A stretch of DNA of 64,000 bases from Streptosporangium subroseum (GTDB lineage: Bacteria > Actinomycetota > Actinomycetes > Streptosporangiales > Streptosporangiaceae). Below the pieces are notes generated by a model. That model saw only the letters and a program-made list of their open reading frames with translations. It made no database searches and had not been told where the DNA came from. The position numbers and the translations under genes are program-made. The stretch covers positions 37,371 through 101,370 of the forward strand of contig NZ_FZOD01000031.1 in assembly GCF_900188345.1 (NCBI RefSeq), in the 5' to 3' direction. Below, piece after piece: positions 1 to 16,991 of the stretch (positions are counted from its first letter, which is position 1; the number at the start of each line of letters is the position of its first letter).

Positions 1-220
1 TCTGGTACTCGACGTGCGCGATGGAGATCGTGATACCACGAGCCTTCTCCTCGGGCGCCTTGTCGATCTTGTCGAACGCGGTCGCCTCGTTGAGGTTCGG
101 GAAACGGTCGTGGAGTACCTTGGTGATCGCCGCGGTCAGAGTGGTCTTGCCGTGGTCGATGTGCCCAATGGTGCCGATGTTTACGTGCGGCTTGGTCCGC
201 TCGAACTTGGCCTTGGCCAC
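1..220 (-). CDS. tuf: Elongation factor Tu, N-terminal part (partial)
   Basis: EF-Tu is the GTPase that delivers aminoacyl-tRNA to the ribosome. Only the first 73 codons are present; the gene runs off the left edge of the window. Translation starts at GTG (218-220), 5 nt behind a good ribosome binding site (AAGGAG). The G1 P-loop GHIDHGKT lies at residues 19-26, and the switch I motif RGITI near residues 61-65. It is the last gene of the str operon rpsL-rpsG-fusA-tuf and is separated from fusA by a 228-bp repeat-bearing spacer. Identity is certain from the motifs and the gene order. Confidence 0.98.
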   Translation of the reverse strand, partial: MAKAKFERTKPHVNIGTIGHIDHGKTTLTAAITKVLHDRFPNLNEATAFDKIDKAPEEKARGITISIAHVEYQ

Positions 221-277
221 TGCTCTCTCCTTAGAGATTCTGACTTGACTTGCGTCTTTTTATTCGGGCTTGGGGAA

Positions 278-299
278 GCCGGTTCCTCCCGGAACCGGC
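278..299 (-). other. Perfect hairpin in the fusA-tuf spacer
   Basis: A 9-bp perfect stem (278-286 with 291-299) closes a 4-nt loop between fusA and tuf. On the transcribed minus strand it is followed about 20 nt later by an A/T-rich stretch, not directly by a T-run. It could be a partial terminator, a processing site or an attenuator ahead of tuf; the sequence alone does not decide. Confidence 0.5.
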
Positions 300-311
300 C
301 GACGAGAGGTT

Positions 312-448
312 CTCGCCCCGCACCCCTCGGCCTGGGCGGCGATATCTCGCCGTCCGCACCGAAACGGGTGCCGGACTTACTCGCCCCGCACCCCTCCGGT
401 GGTGGGGCGGCGAGATCCTCGCCACCCTCACCGAAACGGATGCTGGAC

Positions 449-470
<22 letters not shown>
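312..470 (-). repeat. Tandem repeat seeded from the fusA 3' end
   Basis: Two units (312-379, 68 bp; 380-451, 72 bp) are followed by a partial third copy (452-470) that is the coding end of fusA. Each full unit repeats the last fusA codons, including the TAA stop context (GTGCGGGGCGAGTAAGTCC on the minus strand). Each unit also contains its own short perfect hairpin, for example GGCGAG-ATC-CTCGCC at 409-423. The array occupies most of the fusA-tuf spacer. Confidence 0.85.
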
Positions 471-2548
<2,078 letters not shown>

Positions 2549-2584
2549 TTCTCTCGCGTCCTCGTCGTCTCGTCGAACCCGCTG

Positions 2585-3055
2585 TTACCAGCGGTAGTGG
2601 GCGAAGGCCTTGTTGGACTCGGCCATCTTGTGGGTGTCCTCGCGCTTCTTGACGCTGGCGCCGAGGCCGTTGCTGGCATCGAGCAGTTCGTTCATGAGGC
2701 GCTCGGTCATGGTCTTCTCGCGGCGGGCGCGGGAGTACTGCACCAGCCAGCGCAGGGCCAGGGTGGTGCTGCGCGCCGCGCGCACCTCGACCGGGACCTG
2801 GTAGGTCGCGCCACCGACACGGCGGCTGCGGACCTCAAGAGTGGGCTTGACGTTGTCCAGCGCGCGCTTCAGGGTGACGACCGGGTCGTTGCCGGTCTTC
2901 TCCTTGGCACCCTCAAGGGCGCCGTACACGATGGACTGGGCGATGGAGCGCTTGCCGTCCAGGAGCACCTTGTTGATCAGGGCGGTGACCAGCGGCGAGT
3001 TGTGGACCGGGTCAGCCATGAGCTGACGACGGCCAGGAGAACCCTTGCGAGGCAT
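2585..3055 (-). CDS. rpsG: 30S ribosomal protein S7
   Basis: S7, 156 residues, is a primary 16S rRNA-binding protein that nucleates the 30S head. The start is ATG, with the typical actinobacterial N-terminus MPRKG and the conserved segment LLDGKRSIAQ, ending HYRW. It lies 2 bp downstream of rpsL and 36 bp upstream of fusA, the usual str-operon order. In other bacteria S7 is the translational regulator of this operon; no specific regulatory hairpin was identified here. Confidence 0.99.
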   Translation of the reverse strand: MPRKGSPGRRQLMADPVHNSPLVTALINKVLLDGKRSIAQSIVYGALEGAKEKTGNDPVVTLKRALDNVKPTLEVRSRRVGGATYQVPVEVRAARSTTLALRWLVQYSRARREKTMTERLMNELLDASNGLGASVKKREDTHKMAESNKAFAHYRW

Positions 3056-3057
3056 TC

Positions 3058-3429
3058 TTACTTCTCCTTCTTCGCGCCGTAACGGCTACGGGCCTGCTTG
3101 CGGTTGCGGACACCCTGGGTGTCCAGCGAACCGCGGATGATCTTGTAGCGAACACCCGGCAGGTCCTTCACACGACCGCCGCGGACGAGCACGATGGAGT
3201 GCTCCTGGAGGTTGTGGCCGACACCGGGGATGTAGGCCGTGACCTCGATGCCGTTGGTGAGCCGGACACGCGCGACCTTGCGGAGGGCGGAGTTCGGCTT
3301 CTTCGGGGTCGTGGTGTAAACGCGCATGCAGGTGCCGCGTCGCTGGGGGCTGGCCTTGAGCGCCGGGGTCTTGGTCTTTGTGACCTTGTCCTGGCGGCCC
3401 TTGCGGACCAGCTGCTGAATCGTGGGCAC
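3058..3429 (-). CDS. rpsL: 30S ribosomal protein S12
   Basis: S12, 123 residues, lies in the decoding centre and is the classical streptomycin target. The start is GTG (3427-3429). The conserved TTTPKKPNSALRK loop is present with Lys43, and Lys88 is intact in GRVKDLPGV, so the common streptomycin-resistance substitutions are absent. It is the first gene of the str operon, downstream of a candidate promoter at 3676-3704 that would give a leader of about 240 nt. Confidence 0.99.
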   Translation of the reverse strand: MPTIQQLVRKGRQDKVTKTKTPALKASPQRRGTCMRVYTTTPKKPNSALRKVARVRLTNGIEVTAYIPGVGHNLQEHSIVLVRGGRVKDLPGVRYKIIRGSLDTQGVRNRKQARSRYGAKKEK

Positions 3430-4060
3430 CGCGTCTCCGTTCGTGCTTGCCGGTTATTCGAATATCGTGCATTTTGCAGGCACTGCCGGTGTCATGACCT
3501 GCGGGTTTTCCGTCCACTCCGACCCACGCGGTCGGGCGTGTCGCGCAATTACCGCGCCACACCCCAGCTAGGCCAGTCCAGTGGAGGAGGCCATACGGCG
3601 CCTCTGCCGACTCCCCGCGGGAAACCTGTCGACGCGCACGCATGAGAGCCCATGAAGCCACGGGCACGAAGGGCAAGACTACCTAGTCCAACGCAACACG
3701 TCAAAACGGTTACGTCTGCCGCGCGCCGTTATCGGCGCCCGTATTCGTGCCGTGACTCCCGCGATCGGTTTCCGGCCGACCGCTGTTGGGTCCGTGCTGA
3801 GTTTACCTGCCGCAGAGGACTTCTCCAGCCGTTCGCCTCATTAACGTACGGCTTTCGCCGCAACATTCCGGTCAAGGAAAGGACACGGCACCTCTGAACT
3901 CGACGGACGAAGATCCGGGAAGGGACACCGGCGGGTGAAGACGCCCGGGAAGAGACCCGGCACGCGGACGCCTCCGCGGAAGGTCCCGGGCCGATGAAGG
4001 GCCCGGGCAGTGGTGGCGGTAGTGCCCAAAAGTGTTCAGAAACCCCTGACAAGACGACAG
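3430..4060. other. Intergenic region between rpoC and rpsL
   Basis: About 630 bp without a convincing gene. The rpsL-proximal part is the long str-operon leader, and the promoter is at 3676-3704. Bases 3705-4060 showed no open frame with plausible composition and no recognisable RNA gene. Confidence 0.6.
3676..3704 (-). promoter_or_regulatory. Candidate promoter of the str operon
   Basis: On the minus strand TTGACG (3699-3704) is followed, after exactly 17 bp, by TAGTCT (3676-3681). This fits a housekeeping sigma-70-type promoter. The implied transcript has a leader of about 240 nt before the rpsL GTG. Spacing and -35 are near ideal; the -10 is weaker. Confidence 0.65.
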
Positions 4061-4091
4061 CGCCCGGTCCCCCCGAAGGGAGAACCGGACG
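4061..4091 (-). terminator. rpoC terminator hairpin
   Basis: A GC-rich stem of about 13 bp (with G-U pairs) has a CUUCG-type loop. It lies 15 nt beyond the rpoC stop and is read on the minus strand. There is no long T-run, which is common for high-GC terminators. It should end the rpoBC transcript before the rpsL promoter. Confidence 0.75.
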
Positions 4092-4105
4092 CTGCCTATG
4101 ACCAC

Positions 4106-7996
<3,891 letters not shown>

Positions 7997-8022
7997 TTGT
8001 AATCCCCTCCTCAGCTTCTGGA

Positions 8023-11490
<3,468 letters not shown>

Positions 11491-11934
11491 CAGGATGTCC
11501 TTCCGAGGGCTCGCGGCGGACTGACTACACGCACGCCAGACGACCATGCATCAGAGCACCAAAAGAAGCGGGTCGTCAAAGGGCAGCGCAAAGGGGCAGT
11601 GTAGCCGAACGGCACACACCTGTCCACTTCAGTCTCGCTGCAAGCTCCACGTTGGTCGCAGCATCGCCCGTCATCGCCGAAACGTCAAGCCCGCGAGCCG
11701 ACATTTCGGCCAAGCAATAGCCGAGATGCTGGGAGTTTTCCCACCGGATGACCTGCGCACACCACCGCGTCCAAGACGGTACCCCGACCTGGTGCGGCTG
11801 ACGCTCAGTCACACGGCGGATCGAACGCTAGCCGATGTTCGACTGACGATCGACGCTGCCGTGGCTGATGTACCCCCCGCAGCACACATCTCAAACCGAA
11901 GCTTTACTAACAATTGGGTAACCCGCCACGCCGA
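11491..11934. other. rpoB upstream region
   Basis: A 444-bp spacer between the 3' end of a small membrane-protein gene and rpoB. It holds the rpoB promoter (11598-11626) and a leader of about 110 nt. A second TTGACG element with a poor -10 lies further upstream on the minus strand. No gene was recognised. Confidence 0.6.
11598..11626 (-). promoter_or_regulatory. Candidate rpoB promoter
   Basis: TGGACA (11621-11626, minus) is separated by 17 bp from TACACT (11598-11603). Both hexamers match housekeeping consensus closely. It lies about 108 bp upstream of the TTG start, so rpoBC has its own promoter, uncoupled from rplJL by the two intervening genes and the rplL terminator. Confidence 0.75.
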
Positions 11935-12450
11935 CTAGGGTCTCGGAGGGCTTCCGAGCAGCGTGGACAGCTCCGCGACCAGCCAGCGAGAATCCTTTTT
12001 GACCATGACGAAAAGGGCCCGATTCTGACTGACCTGCCGCCGGGGTTCCTTCTCTCCGGGGAGGGTCCTCACGGTGCTCATGCTCATGAACAACAACACC
12101 TCGACCCGGTCGGAACCTATCGACTCCACCCCCGCCCCGGCCACCGTCGCCTGCTGCACGGTCCGTTCTTTTCTGGCCTGGGGCACCAGAGTTGTGGCAA
12201 GCTGCTTGTAGTGCCATGTGAGACCACCGGCGGTGTAACCACCTGCTCTTGCGAAATCCTGTTCGATTGTACGATAGTCGTAGGACAGCATGGCGGAGGC
12301 GACCGAGCGGGCAGCGGCGAGCGCCTCCGCGCCTGCCGTCTCCTCCGTCCGCAGCCGGTTCAGATCGGTGAACATGATCCAGATAACGGCCGTGAGCGCC
12401 AGCGCCACGACCGTCAGCATCCCGATCACCAACAGGGAGACACGCCTCAC
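11935..12450 (-). CDS. Mce-associated-like membrane protein (second of pair)
   Basis: A 171-residue protein of unproven function. The start is GTG (12448-12450), overlapping the previous gene's TGA as GTGA and placed 8 nt after GGAGG. One N-terminal membrane segment (about residues 4-26) is followed by a short helical linker and an extracytoplasmic domain. That domain resembles the NTF2-like fold of Mce-associated proteins (Tyr/Phe-rich middle, ending in a SRWLVAEL strand). It is translationally coupled to its paralogue-like neighbour and sits between rplL and rpoB. The family assignment is from overall pattern only. Confidence 0.6.
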   Translation of the reverse strand: MRRVSLLVIGMLTVVALALTAVIWIMFTDLNRLRTEETAGAEALAAARSVASAMLSYDYRTIEQDFARAGGYTAGGLTWHYKQLATTLVPQARKERTVQQATVAGAGVESIGSDRVEVLLFMSMSTVRTLPGEKEPRRQVSQNRALFVMVKKDSRWLVAELSTLLGSPPRP

Positions 12451-12956
12451 AGGACCACCTCCGCCTTTGACACGAGCCATACCCCTCCGATCTTGGTGAC
12501 CTCCATGTTCCACCGGTAGAACCGCTCCTGTGGAGCGTTCTTATCGCCGTCCTTCCGGATCACCGTGTCCCCCACCACCATCACCTGAGCCGTGGTCCCC
12601 TTGAGCGAGACCAGCCCGGTGGCACGGAGCGCGCCCGCCTGGACGATCCGGCCCTTGATCGTGGCCTCCTTGAGCGCCTCAGCGGTCCTGACGTACTCCG
12701 TCCTGGCCGGGCCGGTGGAAGTATCCAGGATGCGTTTGATGTCCGCGTCGACGCTCTGGTGGCTGACGGAGAGCAGATAGACCGCGTGGGCCCCCGCCAC
12801 CCGCATCGCCGCCTGCCTGTCATCGGCCGCGGCCTGGGCGGCGCCCAGGTCCCTGCCGACCCAGAAGGCCACGACCAGCAGCACCGCGATCAGCACGCCC
12901 AGCACCGGCCCTGCGATCCCCAGCGGGCGACGGGGCCGGGCGGCATGTACTGCCAT
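12447..12956 (-). CDS. Mce-associated-like membrane protein (first of pair)
   Basis: A 169-residue protein. The ATG at 12954-12956 is chosen because GGAGAAG lies 5 nt upstream; the frame is open further upstream but without a ribosome binding site. A basic N-terminus (RPRRP) precedes one membrane helix (about residues 12-34). The extracytoplasmic domain contains an ending of the type GGVWLVSKAEV, mirroring the end of the downstream protein. The two probably arose by duplication and may form a hetero-oligomer at the membrane (inference). Role unknown; in mycobacteria such proteins accompany lipid-import Mce systems, but no Mce genes are seen here. Confidence 0.6.
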   Translation of the reverse strand: MAVHAARPRRPLGIAGPVLGVLIAVLLVVAFWVGRDLGAAQAAADDRQAAMRVAGAHAVYLLSVSHQSVDADIKRILDTSTGPARTEYVRTAEALKEATIKGRIVQAGALRATGLVSLKGTTAQVMVVGDTVIRKDGDKNAPQERFYRWNMEVTKIGGVWLVSKAEVVL

Positions 12957-13115
12957 GCGTTCTTCTCCCATCGCACGGTCTCCGGAACGCCGGCCGGTGA
13001 GCATGGAACCTTCGTCCGTCCGAATCGACGAGCCCCCCGGTCGCCGGATCATAACCCGCCGTGCACATCCGTACGGAAGGCTTTCGCTACCCGTTTTGCG
13101 CCTCGTCGCACCCAC

Positions 13116-13166
13116 CCCGCCCCTCCCGTGCCGGGCCGGGAGATCCGCCGGCACGGGAGGGGCGGG
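13116..13166. other. 19-bp perfect inverted repeat
   Basis: Bases 13116-13134 pair perfectly with 13148-13166 around a 13-nt loop. It lies directly beyond the rplL terminator T-run, so minus-strand transcripts meet two hairpins in series before the Mce-associated-like genes. No T-run follows on the minus side. It could be a second terminator or a roadblock/RNA-stability element. Confidence 0.6.
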
Positions 13167-13170
13167 AAAA

Positions 13171-13212
13171 CAAAAAAGAGCGGACCACCGGCACCTGGTG
13201 GACCCGCCCTTT
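13171..13212 (-). terminator. rplL terminator
   Basis: A GC-rich hairpin (about 13178-13209, one mismatch) is followed on the minus strand by TTTTTTGTTTT. It lies about 35 nt beyond the rplL stop. This is a classical intrinsic terminator and separates rplJL from rpoBC. Confidence 0.85.
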
Positions 13213-13244
13213 TCTGGTGAAACGAATTACGTGGTGAAACTGAA

Positions 13245-13631
13245 TTACTTGACGGTGACGCCGGCGCCGGCGGCCTCGAGAGCGGCCTTGGCCTTCTCCG
13301 CCTGCTCCTTGTTGACCTTGCCATCGAAGACGGACTTGGGAGCGCCGTCGACGAGGTCCTTGGCCTCCTTGAGGCCCAGGCTCGTGAGGGCGCGGATCTC
13401 CTTGATGACCTGGATCTTCTTCTCGCCGGCAGACTCGAGGATGACCTCGAACTCGTCCTGCTCCTCGACCTCTTCGGCAGCGGCGCCGGGGGCGGCGGCG
13501 GCGGCAACGGCGACCGGAGCGGCAGCCTTGACGTCGAAGGTGTCCTCGAAGAGCTTCACGAAGTCGGACAGCTCAAGGAGAGTCATTTCCTTGAAAGCGT
13601 CGAGCAGCTCGTCGGTGCTGAGCTTCGCCAT
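13245..13631 (-). CDS. rplL: 50S ribosomal protein L7/L12
   Basis: L7/L12, 128 residues, forms the acidic stalk dimer that recruits translation factors. The start is ATG. The N-terminal dimerisation domain (DELLDAFKEM) is followed by the Ala/Pro/Glu-rich hinge (about residues 36-60). The C-terminal factor-binding domain contains the conserved LGLKEAKDLVD helix. It is 81 bp downstream of rplJ and ends before a strong terminator. Length and motifs are standard. Confidence 0.99.
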   Translation of the reverse strand: MAKLSTDELLDAFKEMTLLELSDFVKLFEDTFDVKAAAPVAVAAAAAPGAAAEEVEEQDEFEVILESAGEKKIQVIKEIRALTSLGLKEAKDLVDGAPKSVFDGKVNKEQAEKAKAALEAAGAGVTVK

Positions 13632-13712
13632 GGTGGTTCCTCCGTATGAATCTAACTACTAAGAAATGGGACCGCGGTGTGCGTTAAATCCCCTGTGACC
13701 GCTTGCGCGGAC

Positions 13713-14237
13713 CTACTCGCCGGCGCCTTCGCGCTTGGCGCGCAGGGCCTCGGCCAGCTGAGCCATGTTGGTGGGCAGCGCGTTGAAGACAGCGGCCGCG
13801 TGGCCCTGCTTCGCCTTCATGGCGCCGGCCAGCTTCGCGAGGAGAACCTCGCGCGACTCGAGGTCGGCAAGCTTGCTGATCTCGGCCGGGTTCATCGACT
13901 TACCGTCGACGACGCCGCCCTTGATGACCAGGAGGGGGTTGGCCTTGGCGAATTCACGCAGACTCTTGGCAGCTTCGACCACGTCGCCGTTGACGAACGC
14001 GATCGCCGACGGACCCGCGAGCAGGTCGTTGAGCTGGCTGAACCCGGCCTCAGTGGCCGCGATCTTGGTCAGCGTGTTCTTCACCACGGCGAACTTCGCA
14101 TTCTCACCGAGAGAAACGCGCAGCTGCTTGAGCTGGGCGACGGTGAGACCGCGGTATTCGGTCAGAACGGCAGCGTTGGAGCCGTTGAAGCTGCTCGTGA
14201 GCTCGGCTACTGCCGTTGCCTTTTCTGCCTTCGCCAT
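13713..14237 (-). CDS. rplJ: 50S ribosomal protein L10
   Basis: L10, 174 residues, anchors L7/L12 dimers to 23S rRNA. The start is ATG with AAGGAGG 4 nt upstream. The conserved EYRGLTVAQLKQLR segment and the C-terminal stalk helix that binds L7/L12 are present. It is preceded by a structured leader (14238-14420) of the type through which L10-L12 represses its own operon in many bacteria. Confidence 0.99.
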   Translation of the reverse strand: MAKAEKATAVAELTSSFNGSNAAVLTEYRGLTVAQLKQLRVSLGENAKFAVVKNTLTKIAATEAGFSQLNDLLAGPSAIAFVNGDVVEAAKSLREFAKANPLLVIKGGVVDGKSMNPAEISKLADLESREVLLAKLAGAMKAKQGHAAAVFNALPTNMAQLAEALRAKREGAGE

Positions 14238-14420
14238 GGGCCTCCTTCCAGATGTGCCGCCGGCGTGAAGGCCCCTAAAAGCAAACGAGCCCCGGCGCAG
14301 GCGCGCGGGGGCTCACATAAGGAGGTTAGTCCAGATGAAAACTCACAACACAACCTACGCAGGCCGTCCACTGAAGTGGATCCTTGGGTCATCAGGCCAT
14401 GAGGCCCGATGACGACCGGC
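14238..14420 (-). promoter_or_regulatory. L10 leader with strong hairpin
   Basis: The rplJ leader. On the minus strand a strong interrupted hairpin (14287-14314; GAGCCCC pairing with GGGGCTC, inner GCGC/GCGC) is followed by GTTTGCTTTT, like an attenuator, about 50 nt before the rplJ start. Upstream lies a further structured stretch. Position fits the L10-L12 autoregulatory leader; the exact binding motif was not verified. The remaining bases up to the terminator at 14559 show nothing else. Confidence 0.65.
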
Positions 14421-14513
14421 GGTCTTCGGCGTTGACAGCTTACGTCCTGACGGGACTTGTGCCAAATCAAACCCGGCACCCGTACCGAATCGAAGAAAAA
14501 GCTCGACCAGATC

Positions 14514-14559
14514 AAGGAAAAAGGCTCGCGCCCCCGGCCGGATGGCCGGGGGCGCGAGC
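14514..14559 (-). terminator. Terminator of the lipoprotein gene
   Basis: A perfect 16-bp stem (14524-14539 with 14544-14559) with a 4-nt loop is followed on the minus strand by CCTTTTTCC. It lies 10 nt beyond the lipoprotein stop. It is one of the strongest intrinsic terminators in the window and insulates rplJL from the upstream gene. Confidence 0.93.
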
Positions 14560-14569
14560 CGCGCGTACG

Positions 14570-15400
14570 TCAGTTTCCGACGTGGTTCTTCGGCAGGTCG
14601 CCCACCTGGTCGGCGGGCGGGGCCGCGATCTCCACGGGCTCGTTGAAGCCCTTGAAGAAGGCCGTCAGGTTGAACGTGTTCCCCTGCTCGGAGCCGCTCA
14701 GCGTGACCTTGCGCGGCAGGTTCTGCGCGTCGGACCAGAAGTCGAACTTCACGTTCTTGACCCGCGAGAGATCCTGCTGGAGCTGCTCGCTCTTGGCCGG
14801 GTCGATCGCCTGAGCGGCTTCGGCCACCGGGAAGGTGCCGCTGTAGTGCGTGGTGTCCACTCCGCCGACCGTCTCGGTGCCGACCGCCTTGACGTCCTTC
14901 GACACGGTCAGCAGCTTGACGGTGCTCGCGAGGTCGAACTGCTGAACCTGGTCCATGAAACCCTTGATCCCAGCCTGTCCCTTGGCGTCGACGTCGGCGA
15001 GCGACACCTTGATCCAGGGCTTGTTCGCGCCCGCGAACTTGTTGAGGAGTTCCGACTTCACGTACACCGTGTCACCCGACAGGATGGCCCGCGCCCCGCC
15101 GGGCACGTTCTGGCCGCCGTAGGTGATCGTGTCCAGCCTGATGTCGGTCGCGAGCTGGGGCTTGCTCTGGTAGAGCAGGCTGCCCTGGATCTTGCTCGCG
15201 CCCTTGTCACCACCGGTGGCCTCCAGGACCACGTCGCCGGAGTAGGAGGTGACCGCTTCGGCCTTCTGCACACTCTGCTGCACCGCCTCGGCGGCGGCGA
15301 GCTTGACGTTTCCGAGGGAGCTGGTGCCCTGCGCACCGCATCCCGCGACCGCGACCAGCGCGGCCCCTCCCAATGCAAGTGCGGGAGCCAATCGACGCAT
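14570..15400 (-). CDS. LppX/LprAFG-type lipoprotein
   Basis: A 276-residue exported lipoprotein. The signal peptide ends in a lipobox (AVAGC) with the lipidated cysteine at Cys21. The body has the pattern of LppX/LprAFG-family proteins (DUF1396): repeated beta strands with hydrophobic cavity residues and a conserved GGVDTTHYSG-type segment. Mycobacterial members bind and carry lipids across the envelope; substrate here is unknown. It stands alone between rplA and rplJ with its own terminator, an insertion into the ribosomal block. Confidence 0.85.
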   Translation of the reverse strand: MRRLAPALALGGAALVAVAGCGAQGTSSLGNVKLAAAEAVQQSVQKAEAVTSYSGDVVLEATGGDKGASKIQGSLLYQSKPQLATDIRLDTITYGGQNVPGGARAILSGDTVYVKSELLNKFAGANKPWIKVSLADVDAKGQAGIKGFMDQVQQFDLASTVKLLTVSKDVKAVGTETVGGVDTTHYSGTFPVAEAAQAIDPAKSEQLQQDLSRVKNVKFDFWSDAQNLPRKVTLSGSEQGNTFNLTAFFKGFNEPVEIAAPPADQVGDLPKNHVGN

Positions 15401-15492
15401 TCGTCTTCACCCTTTCGTGTCCCCCGATGAACTTGTCTACGACACTACGCGGCGGCAAACTCGGGTGCGTCCTCCGAAAGAACGAAGAAACG

Positions 15493-15533
15493 AAAAAAGA
15501 CCTCAACCGAATGGCCATTCGGTTGAGGTCTTT
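15493..15533 (-). terminator. rplA terminator
   Basis: A perfect inverted repeat (15496-15514 with 15515-15533) lies just beyond the rplA stop. On the minus strand it runs into TTTTTTCG. It is a strong intrinsic terminator; the symmetry could also let it work on the other strand. Confidence 0.9.
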
Positions 15534-15551
15534 CGCGAAAAGAGCCTGGGA

Positions 15552-16265
15552 TCAGGCGTCGAGCTCCGCGGTCAGGCCGCGCGTCGCGTTGGGGTCGACC
15601 GGAATGCCGGGGCCCATGGACGTGGCGAACACGACCTTCTTGACGTAGCGTCCCTTGGCCGCGGACGGCTTCAGACGCAGCACCTCGTCGAGGGCGGCGG
15701 CGTAGTTCTCGATGAGCTGACGCTCACCGAACGACACCTTGCCGATGATGAAGTGCAGGTTCGCGTGCCGGTCGGCACGGAACTCGATCTTGCCGCCCTT
15801 GATCTCGGTGACGGCCTTGCCGACGGCCGGGGTGACGGTGCCGGTCTTGGGGTTCGGCATCAGACCACGCGGGCCGAGCACGCGGCCGAGGCGGCCGACC
15901 TTGCCCATGAGGTCCGGGGTGGCGACGACGGCGTCGAAGTCGAGGCGGCCCTTGGCAACCTCTTCGATCAGCTCGTCGGCGCCGACGATGTCGGCGCCCG
16001 CGGCGCGGGCTTCCTCTGCACGGTCGCCGGTCGCGAAGACCAGGACCCGGGCGGTCTTACCGGTGCCGTGCGGGAGGATGACGGTGCCACGCACCATCTG
16101 GTCCGCCTTGCGGGGGTCGATGCCCAGTCGCAGGGCGACCTCGACGGTGGCGTCGAACTTGGCGACGTTGGAGTCCTTGGCCAGCTTGGCGGCTTCGGCC
16201 GGGCTGTACAGGTTCTCGAGGTCGATCTGGGCCGCTGCGGTGCGGTATCCCTTGCTGCGCTTCAC
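15552..16265 (-). CDS. rplA: 50S ribosomal protein L1
   Basis: L1, 237 residues, is the mobile L1-stalk protein involved in E-site tRNA release. The start is GTG (16263-16265) with AGGAG upstream. The signature LGPRGLMPNPKTGTVT is present, and the C-terminus SMGPGIPVDP is typical. It lies 177 bp downstream of rplK. In other bacteria L1 represses the rplKA mRNA; a specific L1 site was not identified. Confidence 0.99.
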   Translation of the reverse strand: MKRSKGYRTAAAQIDLENLYSPAEAAKLAKDSNVAKFDATVEVALRLGIDPRKADQMVRGTVILPHGTGKTARVLVFATGDRAEEARAAGADIVGADELIEEVAKGRLDFDAVVATPDLMGKVGRLGRVLGPRGLMPNPKTGTVTPAVGKAVTEIKGGKIEFRADRHANLHFIIGKVSFGERQLIENYAAALDEVLRLKPSAAKGRYVKKVVFATSMGPGIPVDPNATRGLTAELDA

Positions 16266-16442
16266 TTGCTCACTCCTGTGAATCCGAGTGTCCGTGGTAC
16301 GGGCCAGCGCCTGGCCCCTCCACTTACTTCGACGTTGTGGTGACGAACGCGCTCTTGGTCGCGGTCGCTGCCGGGCTTCTGGCCGGTGTCGCGGATCCCG
16401 ATGGGGTCCGTCTCACCGCCCTGCCCGGATGATCGGGTGCTG

Positions 16443-16874
16443 CTAGTCGACGATCGTGATGCCCATCGACCGGGCGGTGCCGGCGATGATCTTCTCGGCC
16501 GCCTGGAGGTCGTTGGCGTTGAGGTCCTGCATCTTGGTCTCGGCGATCTGGCGCAGCTGCTCCTTGGTGAGCTTGCCGACCTTGTCCTTCTGCGGGACTG
16601 CCGAGCCCTTCGCCACGCCGGCGGCCTTCTTGATCAGCTCGGGCGCCGGGGGCGTCTTCGTGATGAAGACGAAGCTGCGGTCCTCGAAGATGGTGATCTC
16701 GACGGGGATGATGTTGCCGCGCTGGGCCTCGGTGGCAGCGTTGTACTGCTTCACGAATTCCATGATGTTGACGCCGTGCGGACCGAGGGCGGTACCGACC
16801 GGCGGTGCGGGAGTGGCCTGGCCAGCGGGAAGCTGGACCTTGACCAGTGCCGCGATCTTCTTCTTAGGAGGCAT
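16443..16874 (-). CDS. rplK: 50S ribosomal protein L11
   Basis: L11, 143 residues, is part of the GTPase-associated centre and the site of thiostrepton-class action. The start is ATG with the typical MPPKKKI N-terminus. The proline-rich loop (PAPPVGTALGPHGVNIMEF) and the rRNA-binding C-terminal domain (ARSMGITIVD end) are intact. It lies between nusG and rplA. Confidence 0.99.
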   Translation of the reverse strand: MPPKKKIAALVKVQLPAGQATPAPPVGTALGPHGVNIMEFVKQYNAATEAQRGNIIPVEITIFEDRSFVFITKTPPAPELIKKAAGVAKGSAVPQKDKVGKLTKEQLRQIAETKMQDLNANDLQAAEKIIAGTARSMGITIVD

Positions 16875-16936
16875 GGTTCTCTCCGGGTCCTCAATCGGGT
16901 TGGTGCGGCTCCCACGCAGACACGGGGAGCATGTCG

Positions 16937-16966
16937 GCGGGCCGCGCTTCGCGAAGCACGGCCCCC
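16937..16966 (-). other. Hairpin between nusG and rplK
   Basis: A 13-bp stem with one G-U pair (16939-16951 with 16952-16964), centred on TTCGCGAA, lies 28 nt beyond the nusG stop. No T-run follows. It may be a leaky terminator or an RNA processing site ahead of rplKA. Confidence 0.5.
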
Positions 16967-16991
16967 GAACGACTTAGTTTATGCGATCCGG

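Noticed and set aside
3058..3429. Streptomycin-resistance form of rpsL
   Set aside because: Lys43 and Lys88 are wild type.
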